18,026 bases of DNA from Lachnospiraceae bacterium (GTDB lineage: Bacteria > Bacillota > Clostridia > Lachnospirales > Lachnospiraceae). This document shows positions 8,820 to 15,601 of this stretch, piece by piece (the stretch's first letter is position 1; every line of letters begins with the position of its first letter). A model generated the notes under the pieces. The model saw only the letters and a list, made by a program, of their open reading frames with translations. It had not been told where the DNA came from and did not search any database. The stretch is from assembly GCA_021199395.1 (NCBI GenBank), contig JAJQIE010000234.1:1-18026 (forward strand), written 5' to 3'. The translations under genes were made by a program, and so were the position numbers.

Positions 8820-8843
8820 TTTTTATATGCCAGAAAGGAGTCA
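8792..8843 (+). repeat. 10-bp inverted repeat joining -35 and ribosome site
   Basis: TGACTCCTTT at 8792-8801 and AAAGGAGTCA at 8834-8843 are perfect inverted copies, 32 bases apart. The left arm overlaps the -35 element and the right arm holds the AGGAG ribosome site of the ATPase gene. Transcripts from the local promoter lack the left arm. Transcripts arriving from spoVAC carry both arms and could fold to hide the ribosome site. A role as a protein operator is the other reading. The pairing is seen directly; the function is inferred. Confidence 0.6.
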
Positions 8844-8848
8844 TTTGC

Positions 8849-10174
8849 ATGAGATTAACAGGTATCACGGTCGGAAACTTCAAGAATATTGCTGAAACGA
8901 AATTGAATTTAGGTACAATAATAGCCGTTGTTTCGACTAATAATTATGGCAAATCCAATCTGCTGGAGGCAATACAATTTGGCTTTGATTTTATTGAATC
9001 CTCCTCTAAGGTTCGCTCTAACATGATGCACTGGACACGGGGAATTCCGCTTTCTCCATTACTTGCAGGGAAAGAGTATATATTTTCTGTTGAGTTTGAT
9101 GCTCCAGAACTGGGAGAATATCGATTTGTCCGATATTCATTTCGCTTTTCGTGGTTCAATGACAGAAGTGAGGGAGCAGAGATCACCGACGAGACCATTG
9201 AGATACGGGAAAATGAGCATGTTCGTTATACATCTTATTTGAAACGCAATAAAGGTCAATACCGTGCTGGGAAATCAAAGACCGGTTTTCGAAAAATTTC
9301 TCTTTCAAAAGATGTTTTGGCTATTGATATTCTTTCATCCCTGGATGATATAGGAATTGCCGATGCGATTACGAAAATCAAATCATTGAGTGATCAGATG
9401 TGTAAAACGCTAGAATTAGATCACTCTTTTCAGCCTAATCCAATTGAGTTTGATTTTGGCACTTCCTCAGCGGTAATGTTTGATGATAATGATATACCAA
9501 AGGCTCTAAATCTTTTAAAAGAGAAATATCCTGAAAAGTTTGACTTGTTTGTTGAGATGGTTTATGATCTTTTCCCTGAATTTGAAGATATTCAATTGCA
9601 GGCATATGCACTAAAGGAAACAGAAAGGCCGCAGGTGCAGGCAATTGCAGTTTCCTCAAAAGGGAAAGGTCTTGAAAAACAGGAATTGAATGTTCCTTAT
9701 CATATAAAAGACGAATTGTACCGTTTGATTATAAGAAGTAAATATCTCAATCAACCAATTAGTATGGAGTATATGTCAACCGGCACAAAGCGTATTATTT
9801 GGCTGATTGCAAATGCTGTATTTGGAAATTGTTATGGTACGAGCCTCATCGGGGTCGATGAAATTGAAACGAGCATACATCCCAAAATGATACGAAATCT
9901 TCTGGAATCGCTTGTTTGTGTACTGGAGGACACGTCAATGATTGTTACCAGTCATTCTCCGTATCTTATCCAATATTTAAAACCTGATTTTATTTATATT
10001 GGCGTTCCTAATGAAGATGGAATTGCTGCATTCAGAAGAATTCAATCATCAAAAATCAAGACGTTATTGAATACTGCAAGAGAACTGGGGACTTCCATTG
10101 GCGAATATTTATTTGAACTGATGGCGGGGGACGAGGATTCAACATCAATTCTTTCTGCTTACCTGGAGGATTGA
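8849..10174 (+). CDS. AAA/ABC-type ATPase, candidate phage-defence sensor
   Basis: This is a 441-residue ATPase of the SMC/ABC-like AAA class (RloA, AbiLi, OLD relatives). The N-terminal strand MRLTGITVGNFKNI is typical. The Walker A loop is STNNYGKSN at 29-37, with Ser where the first Gly is usual. A long helical middle follows, then the signature-like STGTKR at 310-315, Walker B LIGVDEIETSIHP with D337-E338, and the switch TSHSP with H369. In this family ATP-driven dimers sense invasion or hold a nuclease partner. ATG 8849 follows AGGAG at 8836-8840. The preceding 13 codons of open frame contain promoter sequence. The TOPRIM-like gene starts 3 bases after its stop, indicating a two-gene operon. 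The base composition is strikingly AT-richer than the surrounding genes, a sign of transfer. The family is confident, while the defence role is inferred from architecture. Confidence 0.85.
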   Translation: MRLTGITVGNFKNIAETKLNLGTIIAVVSTNNYGKSNLLEAIQFGFDFIESSSKVRSNMMHWTRGIPLSPLLAGKEYIFSVEFDAPELGEYRFVRYSFRFSWFNDRSEGAEITDETIEIRENEHVRYTSYLKRNKGQYRAGKSKTGFRKISLSKDVLAIDILSSLDDIGIADAITKIKSLSDQMCKTLELDHSFQPNPIEFDFGTSSAVMFDDNDIPKALNLLKEKYPEKFDLFVEMVYDLFPEFEDIQLQAYALKETERPQVQAIAVSSKGKGLEKQELNVPYHIKDELYRLIIRSKYLNQPISMEYMSTGTKRIIWLIANAVFGNCYGTSLIGVDEIETSIHPKMIRNLLESLVCVLEDTSMIVTSHSPYLIQYLKPDFIYIGVPNEDGIAAFRRIQSSKIKTLLNTARELGTSIGEYLFELMAGDEDSTSILSAYLED

Positions 10175-10177
10175 TTT

Positions 10178-10828
10178 ATGATGGAAGAATTTTCAACAGG
10201 AATTGCGTTTATATTTGAAGGAGATACTGAGAAAGAGTTTTATATGGTCCTTTTAGAGCATTTGTGCTGTAAACATTGCGCAAAAATGGAACGCATACAA
10301 ATCTCCTCTGGCACGGAAGTTGCTTATCGGTTGACGACTGAAGATAACTCAAATTTTTTTATCAAAATGAATTTGGTCAACACGATTACCCAAATTCCCC
10401 GCGCTGGACAATGGTTCAGCACGCAATGTGCCGAAAAATATAAATCCTTGGATTGGCATGTATTTTTGTGCTACGATCAGGATAGCTATAAAGAAGATAT
10501 CAGCAAGTTTTATGAAGGCGACTGGGTCGAATTGAGAAGATATCTCAAGAAAGCAAAATCCGTAAATGATATTGCTGCTGCAGCTGATATTGAGGATATA
10601 ATGCTTCAGGATATTACTCACATCTGCCAATACTTGAATTGCAGTGTGCCTGCTTCCCTGAAAGGGAGAAAAGGAAAAGTAAAAATGAAAAATTTGTTTC
10701 GGGAAAACGGAATGGTCTATCATGAAGGAAAACGTGCAAGACCTGTAATAGAAGCCTTGGATATGGAATTTTTGTTAAATGAGAGCATTGCCCCTCTTGG
10801 TAGTATTGAATCTCTTATTTTTAAATGA
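10178..10828 (+). CDS. TOPRIM-like nuclease partner (RloB/OLD-like)
   Basis: This 216-residue protein shows the outline of a TOPRIM nuclease. A strand ending in a glutamate comes first (IAFIFEGDTEKEFY, E14). A second strand follows with an acidic pair, HVFLCYDQDS (D100 and D102). An acidic helix, AADIEDIML near 135-143, resembles the conserved block after the Asp pair in RloB and DUF4276-type proteins. The C-terminal part (YHEGKRARPVIEALDM) may bind nucleic acid. In OLD, PARIS and AbiL-type systems such a TOPRIM protein is the effector released or activated by the ATPase. ATG 10178 follows TGGAGGA at 10164-10170 inside the ATPase gene end, so translation is coupled. A second ATG directly follows at 10181. 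The gene is AT-rich like its partner. The exact family is uncertain and the fold call is motif-based. Confidence 0.7.
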   Translation: MMEEFSTGIAFIFEGDTEKEFYMVLLEHLCCKHCAKMERIQISSGTEVAYRLTTEDNSNFFIKMNLVNTITQIPRAGQWFSTQCAEKYKSLDWHVFLCYDQDSYKEDISKFYEGDWVELRRYLKKAKSVNDIAAAADIEDIMLQDITHICQYLNCSVPASLKGRKGKVKMKNLFRENGMVYHEGKRARPVIEALDMEFLLNESIAPLGSIESLIFK

Positions 10829-10912
10829 GTTGAAGTTTTTAAGCTTCAAAACTTCAACTCATCCGAGATTTTGTCTCCAAAACAGCAGATTAAAAAAATG
10901 AGTTGAAGTTTT
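10825..10912 (+). repeat. Triplicated 15-bp repeat at cassette 3' end
   Basis: ATGAGTTGAAGTTTT occurs at 10825-10839 and again at 10898-10912. Its exact reverse complement lies between them at 10848-10862. The middle arm can pair with either outer arm, giving two mutually exclusive hairpins. The first copy contains the TOPRIM stop codon. The stems are AT-rich and the first is not followed by a clean T-run, so this is a poor intrinsic terminator in the classical sense. A two-way terminator, an mRNA-stabilising structure or an element end are possible. Confidence 0.75.
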
Positions 10913-11039
10913 GTTGAAGCGATGCCCTGTGATGCCTATCATGAAAGAAGTAAAATGATGGCTGAGAATTAACACAGAAGTTCATAGAAGGCTTTCCAAT
11001 CTGAAATACTTGGATTTTGTCCCTAATGGAACCCTGGCA
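10913..11039. other. Intergenic stretch, no recognisable gene
   Basis: This stretch lies between the repeat cluster and the spoVAC relic. Short open pieces can be read, including one that runs in frame into the spoVAC relic (WLRINTEVHRRLSNLKYLDF). They have stops upstream, no ribosome site and no family I recognise. It may be a remnant of an insertion sequence or of the cassette border. I see no attachment site. Confidence 0.35.
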
Positions 11040-11165
11040 GAAGGCCAGGTCTTCGGCATCGGCTGTAAAATTTTTACCATCGCTGGCCCGGTGATCCTGT
11101 ACGGACTGTTCACCAGCTGGGTGCTGGGGCTGATTTACTGGGTGGTGAAAATCCTGTCTTACTAA
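11040..11165 (+). pseudogene. spoVAC 3' fragment
   Basis: The first 37 codons of this piece (11040-11150) match spoVAC codons 114-150 at 101 of 111 bases, counted by hand, and 8 of the 10 changes are synonymous. The last codons (atc ctg tct tac taa) differ from the full gene. No start, ribosome site or spoVAC 5' half precedes it, so it is a relic. The mainly synonymous divergence says it was a selected gene until recently rather than a copy made on the spot. It marks the right border of the AT-rich insertion and lies 9 bases before the valS promoter. Confidence 0.85.
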
Positions 11166-11173
11166 AAATCATC

Positions 11174-11202
11174 TTGACAAATGTTTCTTCATTCGTTAAG
11201 AT
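11174..11202 (+). promoter_or_regulatory. Promoter of the valS T-box transcript
   Basis: A perfect TTGACA at 11174-11179 and TAAGAT at 11197-11202 are separated by 17 bases. Transcription would start near 11209 and enter the T-box leader directly. Confidence 0.7.
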
Positions 11203-11208
11203 AACCAC

Positions 11209-11526
11209 AGAAATCAGACATAGATGGAAAGGTTTTGAGAAAGAGGAGTACGCATTGCGTCGCCTGCAGAGAGGAAGTCCCGTTGGCTGAAAGGGCTTCC
11301 GGGATGGCGGATGCGGAACGTGGCTTTCGAACTGAATGGCTGAAGCTGTCTGCTTGATGACAGAGTGTTACGCGTATGCTGCGAAAGCGCAGGCGTGGCG
11401 GACAGTGCGTAAGGCGTTCCGGGGTTTCCCGTTACAGAAATAAAGATGCAGGAAGCTGTAAGAAAAGGTGGTACCGCGAGACATTCGCCCTTTGTATATG
11501 AATGTATACAGAGGGCGTTTTTTTGC
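11209..11526 (+). ncRNA. Valine T-box leader
   Basis: A T-box is a transcribed leader that binds uncharged tRNA and then lets RNA polymerase pass a terminator. The T-box sequence AAGGTGGTACCGCG is at 11465-11478. The terminator stem follows at 11486-11518 and ends in a run of seven T. The leader 5' part holds GAGGAGTA, typical of the lower Stem I, and opposite it GGAAC followed by GTG at 11320-11322. GTG is a valine codon and the likely specifier, in keeping with the valS gene downstream. The 5' limit is estimated from the promoter. Low Val-tRNA charging would therefore raise valS expression. Confidence 0.9.
11486..11524 (+). terminator. T-box-controlled intrinsic terminator
   Basis: CGCCCTTTGTATA and TGTATACAGAGGGCG form a long stem, with one G-T wobble, followed by TTTTTTT. 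It overlaps the region after the T-box sequence, so the antiterminator and terminator are alternative folds. The valS start codon is about 120 bases further on. In between is only a GACAGGG/CCCTGTC-type hairpin near 11583-11608 without a T-run. Confidence 0.88.
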
Positions 11527-11646
11527 GCAGGGGGCTAGCAGGGATTTTTGTGTCTAAAGCCCGTACCCGGCTCGCGCAGACGGACAGGGACAAAAAGAGT
11601 TCCCCTGTCTGATCAGAATCAGGAAAGAACCAACTAGGAGGAAATT

Positions 11647-14395
11647 ATGAGCAGAGAACTTTCAAAAACCTATGATCCTAAGGGAATTGAGGATCAGATT
11701 TATCAGAAATGGATGGACAAGGGTTACTTTCACGCGAAGGTGAATCCGGAAAAAAAGCCGTTTACGATTGTGATTCCGCCGCCAAATGTGACCGGACAGC
11801 TTCATATGGGGCATGCGCTGGACGAGACGATGCAGGACATTCTGATTCGATTTAAGCGGATGCAGGGCTATGAGACGCTCTGGCAGCCCGGCACTGACCA
11901 TGCCGCGATCGCGACAGAGGTAAAGGTCACGGAGATGCTGAGAAAAAAGGGCATTGACAAGGATGAGATCGGACGCGAGGAATTTCTGAAGTACGCATGG
12001 GAATGGAAGGAAGAGTACGGCGGAAAGATTACGAATCAGCTCAAGAAGCTCGGCGCTTCCGCGGACTGGGAGCGTGAGCGCTTTACGATGGACGAGGGAT
12101 GCTCAAAAGCAGTAGAAGAGGTGTTTATCCGCCTTTATGAAAAAGGCTATATCTATAAAGGCTCCCGCATTATTAACTGGTGTCCGGTCTGCCAGACGTC
12201 GATTTCAGATGCGGAGGTAGAGCATGTTGACCAGGACGGATTTTTCTGGCACATTAATTATCCGGTAGTCGGTGAGCCAGGGCAGTATGTAGAGATTGCG
12301 ACGACCCGCCCGGAGACTCTGCTTGGAGATACTGCGGTCGCGGTGAACCCGGAGGATGAGCGCTATACGCATCTGGTAGGGAAGATGCTGGAGCTGCCGC
12401 TGACGGGGCGTCAGATTCCGGTCATTGCGGACGCGTATGTGGATAAGGAATTCGGAACGGGCTGCGTGAAGATTACGCCTGCGCACGATCCGAACGACTT
12501 TGAGGTAGGAAAGCGCCACAATCTGCCGGAAATCAATATCATGAATGATGACGCGACGATCAATGAGCTGGGTGGAAAATACTCCAGAATGGATCGCTAC
12601 GAGGCGCGCAGGGCGATTGTAAAGGATCTGGATGAGCAGGGACTTCTGGTAAAGGTTGTCCCACATTCCCACAGCGTAGGCACACATGACCGCTGCAAGA
12701 CGACGGTAGAGCCAATGATCAAGCCACAGTGGTTTGTGCGTATGAAGGAGATGGCGGAGCCTGCGATCGAGGCGCTGAAGAGTGGGGAGCTTACCTTTGT
12801 GCCGGATCGCTTTGACAAGATTTATCTGCACTGGCTGGAAAATATTAAGGACTGGTGCATTTCGCGGCAGCTCTGGTGGGGGCACCGGATACCGGCCTAT
12901 TATTGCGACGACTGCGGGGAGACGGTAGTAGCCCGCGAAATGCCGAAAATCTGCCCTAAGTGCAAAGGCGTGCATTTTACGCAGGATGAGGATACGCTGG
13001 ATACCTGGTTTTCTTCTGCACTCTGGCCGTTTTCCACGCTTGGATGGCCGGAAAAAACACCGGAGCTGGAATATTTCTATCCGACAGATGTGCTCGTGAC
13101 CGGATATGACATTATATTCTTCTGGGTGATCCGTATGGTCTTTTCCGGAATTGAGCAGACCGGAAAAGTGCCATTCCACCATGTGCTGATTCATGGCCTT
13201 GTGCGCGATTCGCAGGGGCGCAAAATTGAGCAAATCACTTGGTAATGGAATTGATCCGCTTGAAATAATCGACCAGTACGGTGCGGATGCGCTGCGCCTG
13301 ACTCTGATAACCGGAAACGCGCCGGGCAACGATATGCGTTTTTATATGGAACGCGTGGAAGCGTCGCGCAATTTCGCGAACAAGGTGTGGAACGCGTCCC
13401 GGTTTATTCTGATGAATCTTGATAAAGAAGAAACGCCCCCTCGCTGCGCTCGGCGGCAGGGCGGTTCGTCCATAGAAGTTCGCTGTGCGAAGGACGAACC
13501 TGATAAAAAGGAAACGCCCCCGATGCAGGACGATTCATCCACGGATATGGATCTCTTAGCTCTGACCAGTGCGGACAAGTGGATCCTTTCCAAGGTAAAC
13601 GATCTGGCGAGGGATGTGACTGACAACATGGAGCGCTATGAGCTGGGGATCGCGGTGCAAAAGGTCTATGATTTTATCTGGGAGGAATTCTGCGACTGGT
13701 ATATTGAGATGGTAAAGCCCCGCCTTTACAGCGAGACGGATACCTCAAAAGCGGCTGCGCTGTGGACGTTAAAGACGGTTCTGATCAACGCGCTGAAGCT
13801 GCTGCACCCGTATATGCCGTTTATCACAGAGGAAATATTCTGTACCGTGCAGAGCGAAGAGGAGTCCATTATGGTTTCCTCCTGGCCGGAATGGAAGGAG
13901 GAGTGGAATTTCGCGGAGGATGAGAAGGCGGTAGAGACGATCAAAGAGGCCGTGCGGGCGATTCGAAATGTCCGTACCGGTATGAATGTGCCGCCGAGCA
14001 GGAAAGCGCAGGTGTTTGTCGTATCGGAAAACGAGGCGGTTCGTACCATTTTTGAAAACGGGAAAGTATTCTTCGCGACGCTCGGCTATGCGAGCGAGGT
14101 GCATGTTCAGTCGGACAAGAGCGGTATCAGCGACGATGCGGTATCCGCTGTAATACCGGAGGCGGTCGTTTATATGCCATTTGCGGAGCTCGTGGATCTG
14201 GATAAGGAGCTGGCGCGCCTGAAAAAAGAGGAGGAGCGTCTGACAAAGGAGCTCGCCCGTGTCAATGGCATGCTTGGCAACGAGCGTTTTGTGAGCAGGG
14301 CGCCGCAGGCAAAGATTGATGAGGAGAGAGCAAAGCTGGCCAGATATACGCAGATGATGGAGCAGGTGCAGAACCAGCTTGCCAGACTGCAGTAA
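11647..14395 (+). pseudogene. valS: Valyl-tRNA synthetase, frameshifted in KMSKS
   Basis: ValRS charges tRNA-Val in the cytoplasm and edits mischarged threonine. Present are HMGH at residues 53-56 ([14 protein letters not shown]), the CP1 editing block [20 protein letters not shown], a Cys4 zinc-like site (CDDC and CPKC), the [17 protein letters not shown] core, the anticodon-binding domain (DKWILSKVNDL) and a C-terminal coiled coil (LDKELARLKKEEERL). The ribosome site AGGAGG precedes ATG 11647. An extra T at 13226 or 13227 turns AAA ATG AGC AAA into AAA ATT GAG, so the frame shifts inside KMSKS and stops at 13245. The +1 frame (open from 13193) continues to 14395. Removing one T restores about 915 residues. 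The linker near 13421-13560 holds a repeat-bordered insertion of about 40 residues. The T-box leader is intact. Sequence error or recent loss are both possible. Confidence 0.93.
13421..13521 (+). repeat. In-frame palindromic insertion in valS
   Basis: Two 20-base copies, beginning GATAAAGAAGAAACG at 13421 and GATAAAAAGGAAACG at 13502, are 81 bases (27 codons) apart and encode DKEETPP and DKKETPP. Between them GGTTCGTCC at 13463-13471 and GGACGAACC at 13492-13500 pair as a 9-bp inverted repeat, with an inner TTCGC-TGT-GCGAA hairpin. A degraded third stretch after the second copy (GCAGGACGATTCATCCA at 13525) resembles the left arm region. Reading frame is kept throughout. It looks like a small mobile palindrome or an imperfect tandem duplication in the linker before the anticodon domain. 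Confidence 0.75.
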
Positions 14396-14422
14396 GAAAG
14401 CTGCCGATAAAGCCTCCGTAAC

Positions 14423-14503
14423 ATTGCGGAGGATGAAAAGACGGCAGAGTCGATCAGGAAGGCTGTGCGGACGATGCGAAAGGTCCGTACCGGCATGAAG
14501 GTA
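14423..14503 (+). pseudogene. Decayed internal valS fragment
   Basis: Just after valS, 27 codons match valS positions 13910-13990 at 65 of 81 bases, counted by hand (about 80%). The translation NIAEDEKTAESIRKAVRTMRK parallels NFAEDEKAVETIKEAVRAIRN. It has stops on both sides and no ribosome site, so it is a relic. Many of its changes alter amino acids, unlike the spoVAC relic, which suggests an older or unselected piece. Confidence 0.8.
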
Positions 14504-14533
14504 AATCAGACGGATAGATGAATCTCAGGAATT

Positions 14534-15601
14534 GTGCGGGTAAAAGCTGTGAGCAGGAATAAAAGGATAACAATATATGATATTGCGAAGGAAGCCGGTG
14601 TTTCTGTCGCTACTGTGTCGCGCGTTTACAACGAGAGCGCGAATGTAAGCGAAAAAAAGCGGGAAGAGATAAAAAGGATTCTGAAAAAATACAATTATGT
14701 GCCGGATGCTTTTGCGAAGGGGCTGAGAGAAACGCAGACACAGACTCTTGGAATTATTGCCGCAGACCTGCGAAATCCCTTTTTTTCCCAGCTTTTAGTC
14801 GAGTGTGAGAAAATCGCGGCCATGAGCGGCTATACTGTCTTTTCCTGCGACTCGTTAGAGTCGGACGAAATGGAGCTGGGGCATTTCATGCGCCTGAATG
14901 GCCAGAAGGTGGACGCGATTATTAATATGGGCGGAAACTCTGAAAAAGCCAGGAGAAGCGAACCGTATCTGAACTGTCTCAAGGAGGTCTGCAGCAGAAT
15001 CCCCGTAGTGACCACCGGGTATGTCGACCATGAAAATATGTACAGCGTAATGACCGATGAGGCAAGGGCGATGCGGACATTGCTGGAATATCTGATTAAT
15101 ATGGGGCATCGGGAGATTGCGTTTATTGGCGGAAGAGCGGATGTGCGGTCAACCCTGATCAAAAGGGAGCAGTTTATTGCTACGCTGCAGAAAAAAGGGC
15201 TTTTTTGCGCCAGCTCTTATATCATAGAAGGCGGCTATGATAAAGAAAGCGGATATCAGAGCATGAGAGAATTACTGATGAAAAATCATATGCCGAGCGC
15301 GGTGATTGCAGTCAATGAGCTGACCGCGCTTGGCGCCATGAAGGCTTTGAGAGAGCGAAAGATAAATATCCCGAATGAATTATCGCTCGCCTGTTTTGAC
15401 AACACTTTTATTTCCGAAACGACGCAGCCCGCACTGACAACTCTTGGCTGTGATTACAGCAAATTTTCAAAAAAACTCATTTATACCGCATTGGACGCGA
15501 TCGAAGGACGCACGCCGCCAGGAATATCGTATGTAGAGTCTGCGTTCGTGATCCGGCAGTCAGTAGCTGAACGGCAGATGGGGCAGATGTATGAGACATG
15601 A
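14534..15601 (+). CDS. LacI-family transcriptional regulator 1
   Basis: This is a DNA-binding repressor or activator that responds to a sugar ligand. The N-terminal LacI helix-turn-helix reads ITIYDIAKEAGVSVATVSRVYN at about residues 12-33, followed by the hinge region (KYNYVPDAFAKGL). A periplasmic-binding-protein-like core follows, with LGIIAADLRNPFFSQLL, AFIGGRADVRSTLIKREQF and SLACFDNTFISETTQPALTT. Length 355 is normal. GTG 14534 has AGGA only 3 bases upstream, and GTG 14549, with a weak CGGG, is an alternative. No ATG is available before the helix-turn-helix. Its end overlaps the next LacI gene by 11 bases, so the two are translated together. The pair probably governs the glycosidase gene and its LacI-type operators. 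The ligand is unknown. Confidence 0.9.
   Translation: MRVKAVSRNKRITIYDIAKEAGVSVATVSRVYNESANVSEKKREEIKRILKKYNYVPDAFAKGLRETQTQTLGIIAADLRNPFFSQLLVECEKIAAMSGYTVFSCDSLESDEMELGHFMRLNGQKVDAIINMGGNSEKARRSEPYLNCLKEVCSRIPVVTTGYVDHENMYSVMTDEARAMRTLLEYLINMGHREIAFIGGRADVRSTLIKREQFIATLQKKGLFCASSYIIEGGYDKESGYQSMRELLMKNHMPSAVIAVNELTALGAMKALRERKINIPNELSLACFDNTFISETTQPALTTLGCDYSKFSKKLIYTALDAIEGRTPPGISYVESAFVIRQSVAERQMGQMYET

Noticed and set aside
10825..10862. CRISPR-like or retron structure after the TOPRIM gene
   Set aside because: Only three copies in mixed orientation with no regular spacers, and no reverse transcriptase or Cas gene is present.
10913..11039. Transposase remnant before the spoVAC relic
   Set aside because: The short open piece with VHRRLSNLKYLDF looks vaguely transposase-like but has no DDE residues or terminal repeats that I can identify.
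8708..11040. Attachment site and integrase for the cassette
   Set aside because: No integrase gene, tRNA gene or exact short direct repeat at both borders was seen. Homologous recombination at spoVAC explains it better.
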